A DNA stretch of 43,385 bases, taken from Candolleomyces eurysporus (lineage: Eukaryota; Basidiomycota; Agaricomycetes; Agaricales; Psathyrellaceae). Location: positions 1 to 43,385 of the forward strand of contig JANBPK010001097.1 of the NCBI GenBank assembly GCA_027579435.1. Reading direction: 5' to 3'. Under the pieces are notes generated by a model that saw nothing but the letters and a program-made list of their open reading frames with translations, made no database searches and was not told where the DNA came from. Positions 10,205-22,247 of the stretch are shown here, one piece after another. Positions within the stretch are counted from its first letter, which is position 1, and each line of letters starts with the position of its first letter. Made by a program: the position numbers and the translations under genes.

Positions 10205-10945
10205 GTACCATGGTAGCGTTACTCTTCTTTCTCGGACAATCAGGAAACAGAATCACAGATTGCCCAAGATGGACTAACGACCTATGTGTAATAATATTGA
10301 TGTCAATGAGTCCCGAGTATCTCTGTTTGAACCGTACATACGCGTGCAGACAACCGATGTGCAGAAAACGTTCTCTCTCCTTGAAGCCTTTGGGTGTCCA
10401 TCATCGATAAACCAGATAGCTAAGGTATTGGGACAGCTGCACTATGACCTTTCGTTTTTCCTTTGCCCTACGCCTCCCGCTCCCATCTTACTTGCTTTCG
10501 TCGCTGCAGGGATTCTATCTCATTCCCTTGGGACCTAATGCTGGCACCCTACCTACCTAACTTGGCTTGTTCTCGCTTTATTGCAATTATACGAACTCAG
10601 ATGTGTGAAAACAAGTACCTGTATTCCTATTGATGCATGATGCTTGTGTGAAAGGGACGCGATGACGACGCATATGATCAATTAAAGCCTGTGAACAGCG
10701 CTCTAGCCCTGGGTGTTTCAATCCGCTGTCCCTGAACTTGCTGCTTCGCACCCTTGAACTCAGAAAGCCTGTGTCCTTCATCGTCTACGCTCTGCAGACC
10801 CCTCTGCAGACCTCAATCTGTCGTTGTCGCTGAGGGTAGACTCAACTCCGAAAGTAGGATTCGAGGACGGTGAGGACGGGGATCTTTCTGAATCAACGCC
10901 CTATGGTCTGACAGTGTTCAGGTTCCGTTTTCTCTCCGGGCTGCA
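10205..10945. other. spacer between F-box copies A and B
   Basis: 3' flank of A plus leader of B. A leader intron with GT at 10870 and AG at 10920-10921 ends 24 bp before the ATG of B. No separate gene is seen. Confidence 0.5.
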
Positions 10946-12902
10946 ATGAGTTCTGTTCACGAACACCAGACAGCAGGCGCTTCAAGCAGTCTTCAGCAGA
11001 TCCCTGTTGAACTATGGAGGAAGATTCTGCACGAAGAACAAGGCTTCACGGTAGAAGACTTCAAAACCCTTTGCTTTGTGGCTCCCTTCTTCAGGGCTAT
11101 CTGCCAGCCCTTGGCTTACAAAAGCCTGGATATCAAGAATGTCAAATTATTCCATGGATATTCTTTCGAAACCGGGTGGGGGAAGAAGCAGGAAACGACT
11201 CTTGAGTTGGAACAGTGGAAGCGGGATGTATCGTGTCTCATTCGAGCGGAGAGACGCCTGCGTCTTGTTAGGGACGATCCCACTTTGCCGACCTTCCTCC
11301 AGACCATGTCCATCGGCGTCATGCCAGGTCTTACCACTCGGAATAAAAGGACGCAACATCCAACAGACAAGATGGTGCTCTCAAAAATTACCTATGATGC
11401 CTTTTTGCAGCTCAGGTGCACCCTTGCGTGGACGCTCCCATCATTCACCCATCTACGCCGACTCGAACTCTGCTCATTTCCCATCGACGACGGGCTCCTG
11501 AGGGCGATAGCCTCGCACTCTGTCCTCCACGAGCTAAAAATTGGGCATTGCTCATTTCCCTCCCCGACCTTTCATCTCCCTTCCATCCGCTTGCTGGAAT
11601 ATAANTTTTTTTTACGACAAGATAGCGATGGAAGAAGCACCGGCAGCCTTTCGCCTCGCCTCCTCTCAGCATCTTGAAGAATTGGAAATCAAAAACATGG
11701 AGGCATCGGCTCTTCTGGAAACCTTCCGTGCAAGACCTGAATGGGACTCGATGTTCAAGAAGCTACACCGTCTCACAATCGTACCGCCAAGCTTCAGACC
11801 CAATCTTCTCGAGATGGAGAGCCTGCTGAGCTATGTGCCAGCCCTGCGTCAACTAGATGTTGGTCAAGCTAGGTTCACCGTTCCGGAAGGAACCCAGGCC
11901 ATGAAATCGTCGACGATACCGTACCTGCGACGGCTGTCGGGCCCTTTGTCCCTCGCTCGACATGTCGTACCTGGAAGACCTGTCAGCGACATCCGAAGCA
12001 GAGACGATGAATACGACTGTTTCATGGAGACGTGGACAGAGCTTCAAGCACATTTGTACCCGCTATGTTTATCGGCAGCAACTGCAGAAGGCATTACGAC
12101 CCTTCACCTGCCAAATTCCAATGTTGCGCCGATTTGGCTTTTGAGTCGGTTCGTGGCAGAGACGTTCCCTCGCTTGGTTGACTTAAAACTTCCAGTTGGA
12201 ATGATCCAGGACTCCGAGGACTACTCGAAATGTACCAAATCCTTTTGCATCACACGGACGCTTCTGGATGTTGAAGGACCGTTTGAGGAAGCAGAAGTCG
12301 AGCGCATGGTGACAGATATCAGGGACCGTGTGGAGCATGAGCTAGTGACGAGGTTCGATGATCCATATCATCAAACTCTAGATCTAGACTACAAAACGAG
12401 AAGAGTCAGGTCTCCCGCTCTTACCATCTCAACTTCAGTTTCCTTGCCCAAGGTTGACGTCGCACGGACTCTTGCCAAACGAAGTTTTGGCATCAAGCTG
12501 GACAGCACGGGCGAGCCATCTCGCCACCCTAAAGACTATGAAGTGCGTCATTCTGTTCATACTGAATTGTCATCTTTGCAAGCCTAACCTTTCTTTCTGC
12601 CTACTTGCCTTTAGGAAGCAGTTATTTATCTCGCCCAAGGCTGGTACCCACTTCCAACAGGCACCGAGACCCTTTCGCTTAGCCCTGGGTTCTTCCCGAG
12701 TCACTCTGATAGCGACATCTTTGGACCCTCTTCCACTGTGGAGCAAGGGACATGCATCGCGGTTGTCACCGCTCTTGGTGAGCGTTATCCAAGCCTCGGC
12801 ACTATCACGCTCATTGGCCCCGATGGCTATCTCTGCAAGAGGATTCAAGGAATTAGTAACAGCACGACAAGTTGGACTGTCCGTACGACTCCCGAACCGT
12901 GA
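10946..12902 (+). CDS. F-box/LRR-like protein, tandem copy B (open if the N is discounted)
   Basis: Exons 10946-12542 and 12615-12902. As printed, the first exon is 1597 nt, one base out of phase. The ambiguous base at 11605 precedes a T8 run, and deleting it leaves 532 whole codons plus a 96-codon last exon, giving 627 residues. Relative to copy C the site then carries a clean 12-nt insertion coding roughly NFFY. The F-box occupies residues 15-60 (IPVELWRKILHEEQGFTVED); LRR-like segments follow. The last exon begins EAVIYLAQGWYPLPTG. Its role, an SCF substrate adaptor, is inferred from the F-box only. Confidence 0.75.
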
Positions 12903-14476
12903 TACCGTTATTCTTTGCGGACAATCAGGAAACGCACCAGAAATGACAGGTCACTAAAGGACTAATGGCGTACATGTGATAATGTTAACGAGTCCCGAAT
13001 ATCCCCCTATTTGAACTGTACATACCCTCACAGCCGATGTGCAGAAAAAATTCCTCCTCAAACCTCCGGGTGGGCACCATTGACAGACATCCAATGTGAT
13101 CCACAGTGGATGCTGCGTACTATATATATAATCTTGATGTTGACCCGGGTTGTCTGTAGTTCTCCAGCCCACATAATCAGGGAGAAGTCAAACAACGAGT
13201 GTAAAGTGTTTCTCTTGCTTACCCCTTTCACTGCTGAGCAGTGAGTGCTCCCGCCAAGGATTTGCTAACGGCTTGATTGAGCTGTGATACTGCGACAACG
13301 TGAGCGAGTCGTCTCCAACCCCCTCGGGGTATAACAAGTATATGTATGTATTGTCTAGGGAGCAATGAGGAGTACAGATTTTAGAAGCTCTTTCTCCTTC
13401 TTTCCTGTACTTCAGAACTGGACTTAGCTGCCGCTGTCGAGCTGATCAAACAGGCTCAATTTTAGACCGCTCCGGACTACCTTTGCATTGCTATGATTGA
13501 TACTGATACTTGCCAATTTCGCTTATCCATACATTGTCTTTGCCTATTCTCATGTTGTATCTTTCCTGTATTATTATATTGAGGGATACCGAAAGAACAA
13601 TTTCACTCTGGAACATGCGTTTGCATCCATCCAAGCTCGAATGGATGACTCCAAACCCGCCCAGAGAGCCCTAACCTTTTCGACAGGTGCAGACATAAAA
13701 TTTCGATTCTTGATTTCATTCTTCCGACCCACTGGTCATCGGCACCTTCGCATGGTGAGCTAGCATTCTTATCCTACTTGGAATGGCAACGGTGAGTACT
13801 TAGCTCTTATCGTTCATCAGAAGTCAAACCATGCCAGATCCTCCATGGTTGGGCGTGCTCTGCGTCTGGACAAAACGGAAGTTGAGGGGCTGCTCAACTT
13901 GACCAACAGTCAACGTATGACGAACAATGGTGCTAGTCTAAGATTTCCACGGGACAGCTGGACGTTACTTCTTCCTACACCCTTCGCCCTGCCGCTCCAA
14001 TCTCACTTGCTTTCATCGCGGGACCTGATACCGGTACCCTACCTACCAACCTTGCCTTGCTCTCGCTTGATTGCAATTGATATCATACGAACTTGGATCT
14101 GTATCCCATGTGAAAACAAGTACGTATGCGCTTTGATGCCTTGCGAAGCGTCGTTGATATCATTGGACGTGATGGCGATTAGATAACTGAACCTGCACAG
14201 CTAGTGAACAGCACTATAGTCTGGGTGGTTCATTTCGCTGTTCTTGATCTTCAGCATCTTCAAGCACATTGCTGCCTCGCTCTGTTGACCTCAGGAAACC
14301 TGGCTCCTACATCATCTACACTCTGCGAATCTCGCTCCAGACCCCAAACAGTCCTTATCGCTGAAGGCGAGCTCAACTCTGAAACGAGGATTCAAGGAAG
14401 GTGAGTACGGGTACTTTTCCGTTTCGGCGCCCTATGATCTGACAACGTTCAGGTCCCCTTTTCCCTCCGGGCTGCA
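12903..14476. other. spacer between F-box copies B and C
   Basis: No gene is seen. It aligns by eye with 16427-17952 over most of its length. Putative leader intron of C: 14401-14452 (GTGAGT...CTGACAACGTTCAG), ending 24 bp before the ATG. Confidence 0.5.
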
Positions 14477-16426
14477 ATGAGCGCTGTTCGCGAACATCAG
14501 ACAGCAGGCTCTTCAAGCGTTTTTTGGCAGATCCCTATTGAACTGTGGAGGAAGATTCTGCACGAAGAACAAGGCTTCACGGTAGAAGATTTCAAAACCC
14601 TTTGCTTTGTGGCTCCCTTCTTCAGGACTATCTGCCGGCCCCTGGCTTACAAAAGCCTCGATGTCAGAAATGTCACATTCTTCCATGGATATTCTTTCGA
14701 AGCCAGGTGGGGGGAGCAGAAAGCGCCTCTTGATTTAGAAAAGTGGAAGCGGGATGTAGCGTGTCTTATTCGAGCAGAGAGACGGCTGCGCGTTGTTGGA
14801 AATGATCCCTCTTTGCCGGCCTTCCCCCCAGGTCATGTCCATCGGCGTCATGCCAGGCCGAACCATTCGCAATCAAAGTGTGCAACATCCTCCAACAGAC
14901 AAGATGGTGCTTTCAAAGGTCACCTATGATGCCTTTTTGCAGCTCAAGCGGACCCTCGCGCGGACGCTCCCATCATTCACCCATCTACGCCGACTCGAAC
15001 TTTGCTCATTTCCCATCGACGACGGGCTCTTGAGGGCGATAGCCTCGCACTCTGTCCTCCAAGAGCTGAAACTTGGACATTGCTCATTTCCCTCCCCGAC
15101 CTTTCATCTCCCTTCCATCCGCTTGCTGGAATATGACAAGATAGCGATGGAAGAAGCACCGGCAGCCTTTCGCCTCGCCTCCGCTCAGCATCTTGAAGAA
15201 TTGGAAATCAAAAACATGGAGGCATCGGCTGTTCTGGAAGCCCTCAGTGCAAGACCTAGATCGGACTCGATATTAACGAAGCTCCACCGTCTCACAATTG
15301 TATCGGCAAGCTTCAGGCTCAATCTTCTCAAGATGGAGAGCCTACTGAGCTATGTGCCAGCCCTGCGCCAACTGGATATTCCTGAAATTGGGTTCACCGT
15401 TCCGGAGGGAGCTCGGGCCATGAAATCGTCGGCGATACCGTACCTACGACACCTGTCAGGCCCCTTATCCCTCGCTCGACACGTCGTACCCGGAAGACCT
15501 GTCAGCGACATCCGAAGTGTAGACGATGAGTACAACTGCTTCATGGAGACGTGGTCAGGGCTTCAAGCACATTTTAACCCGCTCTGTTTATCGGCCGTGA
15601 CTGCAGAAGGCATTACGACTCTTCACCTGCCAAATTCCGAAGTCGCGCCGATTTGGCTTCTGAGTCGGTTCGTGACGGAGACGTTCCCTCGGTTGGTTGA
15701 CTTGAAACTTCCAGTTGGGATGGTCAAGAAAGACTGGAGTGAAACCTGCTGCCGTCGCGACTTCTTGAGTGGATCACCGAGGCCTCTAGATATTGAAGGA
15801 GCGTTTGAAGAGGGAGAAGTCGAGGCCATGGTGACAGATATCAGGGACCGCGTAGAGCATGAGCTAGTGACGAGGTTCGATGATCCATATCATCAAACTC
15901 TAGATCTAAACTACGAAACGAGAAGAGTCAGATCTCCCGCTCTTACCATCCCCACTTCAGTTTCCTTGCCCAAGGCCGACGCCGCACGGACTCTTGCCAA
16001 ACGAAGTTCTGGCATCAAACTGGACAGCGCGGGCGAGCCATCTCGCCACCCTAAAGACTATGAAGTGCGTCATCCTGTTCATATCAAGTTGTCCATCTTT
16101 GCGAGCCTAACCTTTTCGCCTACCTGAAGGAAGCAGTTGTTTATTTTGCCCAAGGCTGGTACCCACTTCCAGCAGGCATTGAGACCCTTTCGCTTAGCCC
16201 TGGGTTCTTCCCGAGCGACTCTGATATTGATCTGTTTGGACCCCCTTCCACTGTGGAACAAAGGACATGCATCGCAGTTGTCACCTCCCTTGGTGAGCGT
16301 TATCCAAGCCTCGGTACTGTCACGCTTATTGGCCCCGTCGGCCACCTCTGCGAGAGGATTCGAGACATCGGCAACGTAACGACAAGTTGGACCGTCCGGA
16401 CAACTCACAAAACATGGTACCGTTAA
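14477..16426 (+). CDS. F-box/LRR-like protein, tandem copy C (apparent +1 frameshift)
   Basis: Exons 14477-16064 and 16130-16426. The first exon is 1588 nt, one more than a multiple of three. The frame breaks at the C6 run 14824-14829, where copies B and D have one base fewer; translation would then end after about 150 residues. Correcting one base restores the paralogous frame (MSIGVMPGRTIRNQS...) through to the last exon (EAVVYFAQGWYPLPAG), which runs 98 codons to TAA. No N marks the site. It may be a real pseudogene or an uncorrected homopolymer error of the kind seen elsewhere in this assembly. The F-box (residues 18-60, IPIELWRKILHEEQGF) lies before the break. Confidence 0.65.
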
Positions 16427-17952
16427 TCTTTTCGGGGGATCAGGAAACGCGCCATAAATAGGAGGTCGCTAAATGACCAACGACCTACGTGTAATAATGT
16501 CAATGAGTCCCGTGTATCTAGCTGTTTTAACTGTACATACGCACATAGCCAACTTGAATATGCAGAAACATTCCTCCTCCTTGAAACCTTCGGGCGTGCA
16601 CCATTGACGGTGGACGCTGCAAACTATATCGTGATTCTTGATGTTGACCCAGATTGTCCGTAGATCTCCAACTTGTTAGCCACGTAATCCAGCGTAATGT
16701 GTTTCTCTTGCTCACCTCTTTCACTGCTGCGGTGAGTGCTCTCACAAAGGATTCGCTAGCAGCTTCCTTGGCGGTCGGAAATTGAGTTGTAATACTGCGA
16801 CACCGTGTGCGAGCCGTCTCCAACTTCCTTGGGGTATATCAAATATATGTATGTACTGTCTACTGAGCAATGAGTAGTACAGATTTGAGAAGCCCTTCCT
16901 CTTCCTCCTTCCTGTGCCTCAGAAATGGACTTGACTGCTCTCGAGTTGATCCAAGCAATTTCTAAACCACTTTTGACTAACTCTGCATTTCTATGATTGA
17001 TACTTGCCAACGTCGTTTATCCACACATTGTCTTTACCTATTCTCATGTTTTATTTCTCTCGTACTCTCATATTAATGGATATTAGAAGAACAATCTCAC
17101 TCTGGAACACGCATTTGCATTCACCCAAGCTCGAATGAATGATTCTGGACACGCGCAGAGAGACTTAACCTTTTCGACAGGTGCAAACATAACATTTCAA
17201 CTCTTAATTTCATTCTTCCGACCCACTGTTTATCAGCACTTTTGCATGGCGGGCTAGCATTCTTATCCTAGTTGGAAGGCAGGGGTGAGTATTCGGTTTT
17301 AATCGTCCATCGGAAGTCAAATCATTCCAGATCCTCCATGGGTGGGCTTCCTCTCTGTCCGGACAGAACAGAAGTTAGATTGGGAGGTGGACTGCTCAGA
17401 TTCGGACCAAGACAGTCAACGTACGGCGAACAGCAGTGCTAAGTGTCGGGACAGCTGGACGGATGTAACCGTTACCTTTTCTTACGCCCTTCGCCCTGCC
17501 GCTTCAATCTCACTTGCTTTCGTCGTAGACCTGGTGCCGGCAGCCTACCGATCTACCTTGCCTTGCTCCCACTTGATTGCAATTAATATCGTACGAATGG
17601 ATGTGTATATCGTGTGTGAAACAAGTAAGTGCGCTTTGAAGCCTCAGGCCAAGCGAAAGCGTCGTTTGATATCACTATTGGACGTGATGGCAATTAGATA
17701 ACTGAAACTGAACAGCAAGTGAACGGCACCAATAGTCTGGGTGTTCGCTGTTCCTGATCTTCAAGATTGTCAAGCACATTGGTGCTTCGCTCCGTTGACC
17801 TCAGGAACCCTGGCTCCTTCATCATTTACACTCTACATATCTCTCTCCAGACCCCAAATAGTGCTTATCGCTGAAGGTGAATACGGGCACCTTTCCGTTT
17901 CGACGCCCTATGATCTGACAACGTTCAGTTCGCCTTTTCCTTCCGCGCCGCA
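16427..17952. other. spacer between F-box copies C and D
   Basis: No gene is seen; it is a diverged copy of 12903-14476. Putative leader intron of D: 17877-17928, ending 24 bp before the ATG, with branch-like CTGACAACGTTCAG shared with copy C. Confidence 0.5.
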
Positions 17953-19882
17953 ATGAGCGCTGTCACTCGCGAACACCAGACAGCAGGCTCTTCAAGCATT
18001 TTTTGGCAGATCCCTATTGAGCTGTGGAGGAAGATCCTGCACGAAGAACAAGGCTTCACGGTAGAAGACTTCAAAACACTTTGCTTCGTGGCTCCCTTCT
18101 TCAGGACTATCTGCCGGCCCCTGGCTTACAAAAGCCTCGATGTCAAAAACGTCAAATCCTTCCATGGATATTCTTTCGGAAACTGGTGGGGGATGCAGGA
18201 AGCGACTGTTGATTTGGAACAGTGGAAGCGGGATGTAGCGTGTCTTATTCGAGCAGAGAGACGGCTGCGTCTAATTGGAAATGATCCCTCTTTGCCGACC
18301 TTCCCTCGGACCATGTCCATCGGCGTCATGCCAGGCCGAACCATTCGCAATCAAAGTATGCGGCATCCTCCAACAGAAAAGATGGTACTTTCGAAGGCTG
18401 CCTACGATGCCTTTTTGCAGCTCAAGTTCACCCTTGTGCGGACGCTCCCATCATTTACTCACCTACGCTGACTCGAACTCTGTTCATTTCCCATCGACGA
18501 CGGGCTTCTCAGGGCGATGGCCTCACAGCCTGTCCTCCGCGAGCTTAGACTCGGATCTTGCTCATTTTCTTCGCCCACCTTTCCTATCCCATCCATCCGC
18601 TTCCTCGAATGCAGTAAAGTATCGCAGGCACAAGCACCGGCAGCCTTTCATCTCGCCTCTTCTCAGCATCTTGAAGAGCTGCGAATCAAAGACATGTGGA
18701 CATTGGCTGTTCTGGAAGGCCTCCGCGCAAGACCTGAATCGGAGTCGATTTTAACGAAGCTAGACCGTCTGACAATTGAATCCGCAATCGGCAGACTCAA
18801 TATTTCCGCGACGGAGAGCCTGCTGAGCTATGTGCCAGCCCTTCGTCAGTTGGATATTGGCAAAGGTATTAGCACCGTTCCGGAAGAAGCTCAGGCCATG
18901 AAATCGTCTACCATACCAGACCTGCGACGGCTGTCGGGTCCTTTATCCTTCGCTCGATACGCCGTACCTGGAAGACCTGTCAGCGACATCCGAAGCAGAG
19001 ACGATGAATACAACTATTTCATGGAGACGTGGCCAGAGCTTCGAGCACATTTTCACCCGCTATGCTTATCGGCGGCAACTGCAGAAGGCATTACGACCCT
19101 TCACCTGCCAAATTCCAATGTTGCGCCGATTTGGGTTTTGAGCCGGTTCCTGGTGGAGACATTCCCTCGGTTAATTGACTTGAGAGTTCCAGTTGGGATG
19201 ATCCAGGACTCCGAGGATGACGACTTCTCCTGTGGCAAACCCTTTCGCAAATCACAGAAGCTTCTGGATGTTGAAGGACCGTTTGAAGAAGTTGAAGTCG
19301 AGGACATGGTGAAAAATATCAGGGACTGTGTAGAGTATGAGCTAGTGAAGAGGTTCGACGATCCATCTCATCAAACTATAGATTTGGACTGCAAAACGAG
19401 AAGAGTCAAGTCTCCCCTTCTTACAAACCCAATTTCGGCTCCCTCGCCCGAGGTTGACGTCGCGTGGACTCTTGCCATTTCTGGCATCGAGCTGGACAAC
19501 ATGGGTCAGCCATCCCGCCACCCTAAAGACTATCAAGTGCGTCATTTCGTTGATACCAAGCCGTTAATCTTTGAAATTCTGATCTTTCTGCCTACTCACC
19601 TTCAGGAAGCACTTATTTACTTTGCCCAAGGCTGGTATCCACTTCCAACGGGCATTGAGACCCTTTCGCTTCGCTCTGGGTCCTTCCCGAGGGACATCAC
19701 CCGTCCGTTTGNCCCCCCCTCCCACTGTGGGACAAAGGACATGCGTTGCAATTGCCACCGCTCTTGGTGAGCGCTATCCAAGCCTCAAAACCGCCACGTT
19801 CATTGGCTCCGACGAATATCTCTGCGAGAGGACTCGAGGGACTGGGGATGGCGCGACAAGGTGGACTGTCCTTGCAACTTGA
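17953..19882 (+). pseudogene. F-box/LRR-like protein, tandem copy D (nonsense codon)
   Basis: Exons 17953-19536 (528 codons) and 19606-19882 (one base too long; the N at 19712 beside a C7 run is superfluous by alignment with copies A and C). The frame matches the paralogues throughout but is interrupted by TGA at 18469-18471, where copies A, B and C have CGA in THLRRLELC. This is a C-to-T change at a CpG, not explicable as a homopolymer error. The first 172 codons still encode the complete F-box, so a truncated Skp1-binding fragment is possible. Beyond the stop, 18472-19536 stays open and well conserved, so the lesion is recent, is a base-calling error, or is tolerated. Confidence 0.7.
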
Positions 19883-20448
19883 GTACCATTATACCACTAT
19901 TCCAAAAAAAAAAAANAAATAATAATAGGAAACGCGTCAGAATCGAGAGGTCCCTAGAGGACGGACGACCTACGTGTAGTAATGTTACTGAGTCCCGTGA
20001 ATCCATCTGTCTTTACTGCACATGCGTACGCAACGGATCTGCATCGTTGACAGACCGGAGAGGTACGTAGAATCTACACTATGGATGCTGTGAACCATAT
20101 ATAAATTATATCGAGTCATCGCCCTCAACAATAATACTTCTCCCCGCTCCAGGTATAAGATACATCAGAAATCAGGCTTGGCTCCTCGTATTGTGCTCTG
20201 GCTCGTTGTATCTGGGCAACCCTCTAGTTTATCAGGCGTTTTAAGTCCAGCAAAGGCGAGAAGGAGCGGCTTCGTGCAAAGAGATCCCCTCGCCGAATGC
20301 CAGCCTCGCCCAGAAGATGACCTGGGCCTTATGGTTGACATACTCGAAAGATTCGGGGAACCTGTTCCGAATGGCTGGATCGACGCCGAGAGCCATGATT
20401 ACCCATGAACTTGAAGAGCGGTCATACGTCAAAGAAATGCGTTCTACT
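19883..20448. other. intergenic, convergent gene ends
   Basis: 3' flanks of F-box copy D (plus) and the unrelated F-box gene (minus). It holds an A12 run followed by an N at 19916. No gene is seen. Confidence 0.5.
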
Positions 20449-22247
20449 TCACTCAGTATTAACAAAATCGTACAAGTCTATCGACTGGCTAGGACGCTGT
20501 GAATCGCCCTCTTCAAATTCATCAGACGTCCATAAAATTGCTGCTTGACCCGCTCCAGGACAAAACGTGGGCTTGATACAAGAAGTCGGACCACGCATGA
20601 TATGAGCAAGACGAAGAGGCGAAGCCCCGGTCATCTCCGTAGTCACCGCTTCCAGCCCTGAATCCGATCGACCATCACTGGTTGACGATGGAGTCGATTC
20701 AGACCTTGTGTGCGACTCTAAGGAAAAAACTTCTAAGTCAGTTGTAGCCGGTGAGCAAAGGGAAAATAATAGGGCGTCTAATTCTTCGTCATTCTCGTCC
20801 ACCCACATGATCGCAGCCAGATCGCCACAAAGATGGTAAGGATATGCCATTAGATGGAGTGCGTTGATGTGAGGGGTTGGTAGACGGAACGATCCAACCA
20901 TCTTGAATGTACTCTCCCGTGGACAGGTTTGGTTGAAGTTGAATTGATACCAGTATCCATGGATCATTGCTTCTGAGAGAGTCTCTTTGACCACGAATAC
21001 GAGAGGTCGATCTGGCTGACAGATAGCTGGGAACACGATGTTTCCAGAATGGAATCCAGTGGTGAAGGAATGTGAATGGGGGTATGGTAAGGAGAAAGAT
21101 GGAGCAAGTCGCGTGGCTTCGAAAGAGGAGAAGGTAATTTGCCCGTCTTCGAGGGGCTGGAGATCTGGTATTTTGATGGCGTGGATTCCTTCGGGGGTGA
21201 GGTACATGACAAAATCATCATTACAAAAGATCTAATATTAAATTGAGATTTTGAAGGAATGCCTCCTCTCATGATGGCGAGCGGACTCACCTCCATGATG
21301 TCGATGACCCCGTCCAGTCGCCACCCAGCGCTCCGACTGTGGATAGGATCCCATACCACCGTTGCGCCTCCAACCGAGTAGAATGCAAGCTTTCCTTGGC
21401 AATTAGCGAATGAATAAATTGCAGACCAATCGTCCTCAGCGTGAATGAAGCCAAGACGCCCAACACGCCGCATCACAAGCTGAGGGTTGCGATCATGACC
21501 TTCAGTGACAAGTTCGAGTAACTCGAGGGACATGGACAATTCTTCGTCATCACTGCCATGAGATAGAAGCAAATGCGGCAGGATTCTCCGCGTTAGAGAT
21601 ATCAGGAAACTCAAGGGTAAAAAAAACGCACGAATCAGAGGGGCCGATCTCGACCGCGTCAGTTAACAGAAGGATATGAAGTTTGCTGATGCTGATAACA
21701 TTAACGAAAATGGTGGCTTCACTTGACTCTTTGTGAATGCTGCACAGAGGTGAAGAATTTCTCCCATCCTTGAGGGAGTGCAGATCCCATAATGTCAATT
21801 GTGTGGACTCAAAAGACAAGAGAAACCGCCCTCCGGGTACCGTGTAAAAGTCGAGTATCTCCCGTCGACCAACGGAGAGACCGGATATAGTACTCGGGAT
21901 AGTAAGAGGGACAGAAATATCGGCCTCGGTTGCGGCTCTCTTGTAGACATGGTGGAATCGAGGAATGGTGGCACAAGCGTCCTTGAGATCGGATGCTTTC
22001 GAAAGATGGCTGTAGCTTGCCCAGAGCAGCCCGTTCCGTTCACATTGCCTTCGAAGGCAATGCCGCCAAATCACTTCGGCGAACTGCTCAACGAGGCTGA
22101 AAATACGTTTACATGTCTGATTGAAAGATGTGTGATCAATTTGAGGATGAACACTGGAATCATACGGACCTGTTGTAGGTGAATGATATCCACCACATCG
22201 AGATGGTCGAGGCAGAGCAACTGAACTTCGATAGGAAGCTTGTCCAT
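20449..22247 (-). CDS. F-box domain protein (not related to the tandem array)
   Basis: Exons (minus) 22247-22170, 22116-21632, 21552-21291, 21231-20449 splice in phase to 535 residues. Residues 1-45 form an F-box (MDKLPIEVQLLCLDHLDVVD, then IIHLQQTCKRIFSLVEQFAEVIW), split by the first intron. The rest looks like the beta-propeller-like C-terminus of many agaric F-box proteins (GGRFLLSFESTQLTLWDLHS; GKLAFYSVGGATVVWDP; DFVMYLTPEGIHAIKI), but no WD motif is strict. The frame upstream of 22247 has no ATG. The second intron uses donor GTGCGT followed by a T8 run and ends in CATGGCAG. Role: presumed SCF adaptor with unknown target. Confidence 0.8.

Larger units (their letters stand above)
7840..19882. 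repeat. tandem array of four F-box duplication units
   Basis: Four direct units with start codons at 8244, 10946, 14477 and 17953, so steps of 2.7, 3.5 and 3.5 kb. The duplications include flanking DNA. The 1.5-kb spacers after copies B and C share blocks such as 'cttgatgttgaccc', 'ccactggtcatcggcacc'-like and 'ccagatcctccatggttgg'-like DNA. B, C and D resemble each other more than A, so A is the outgroup or oldest copy. Confidence 0.8.
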
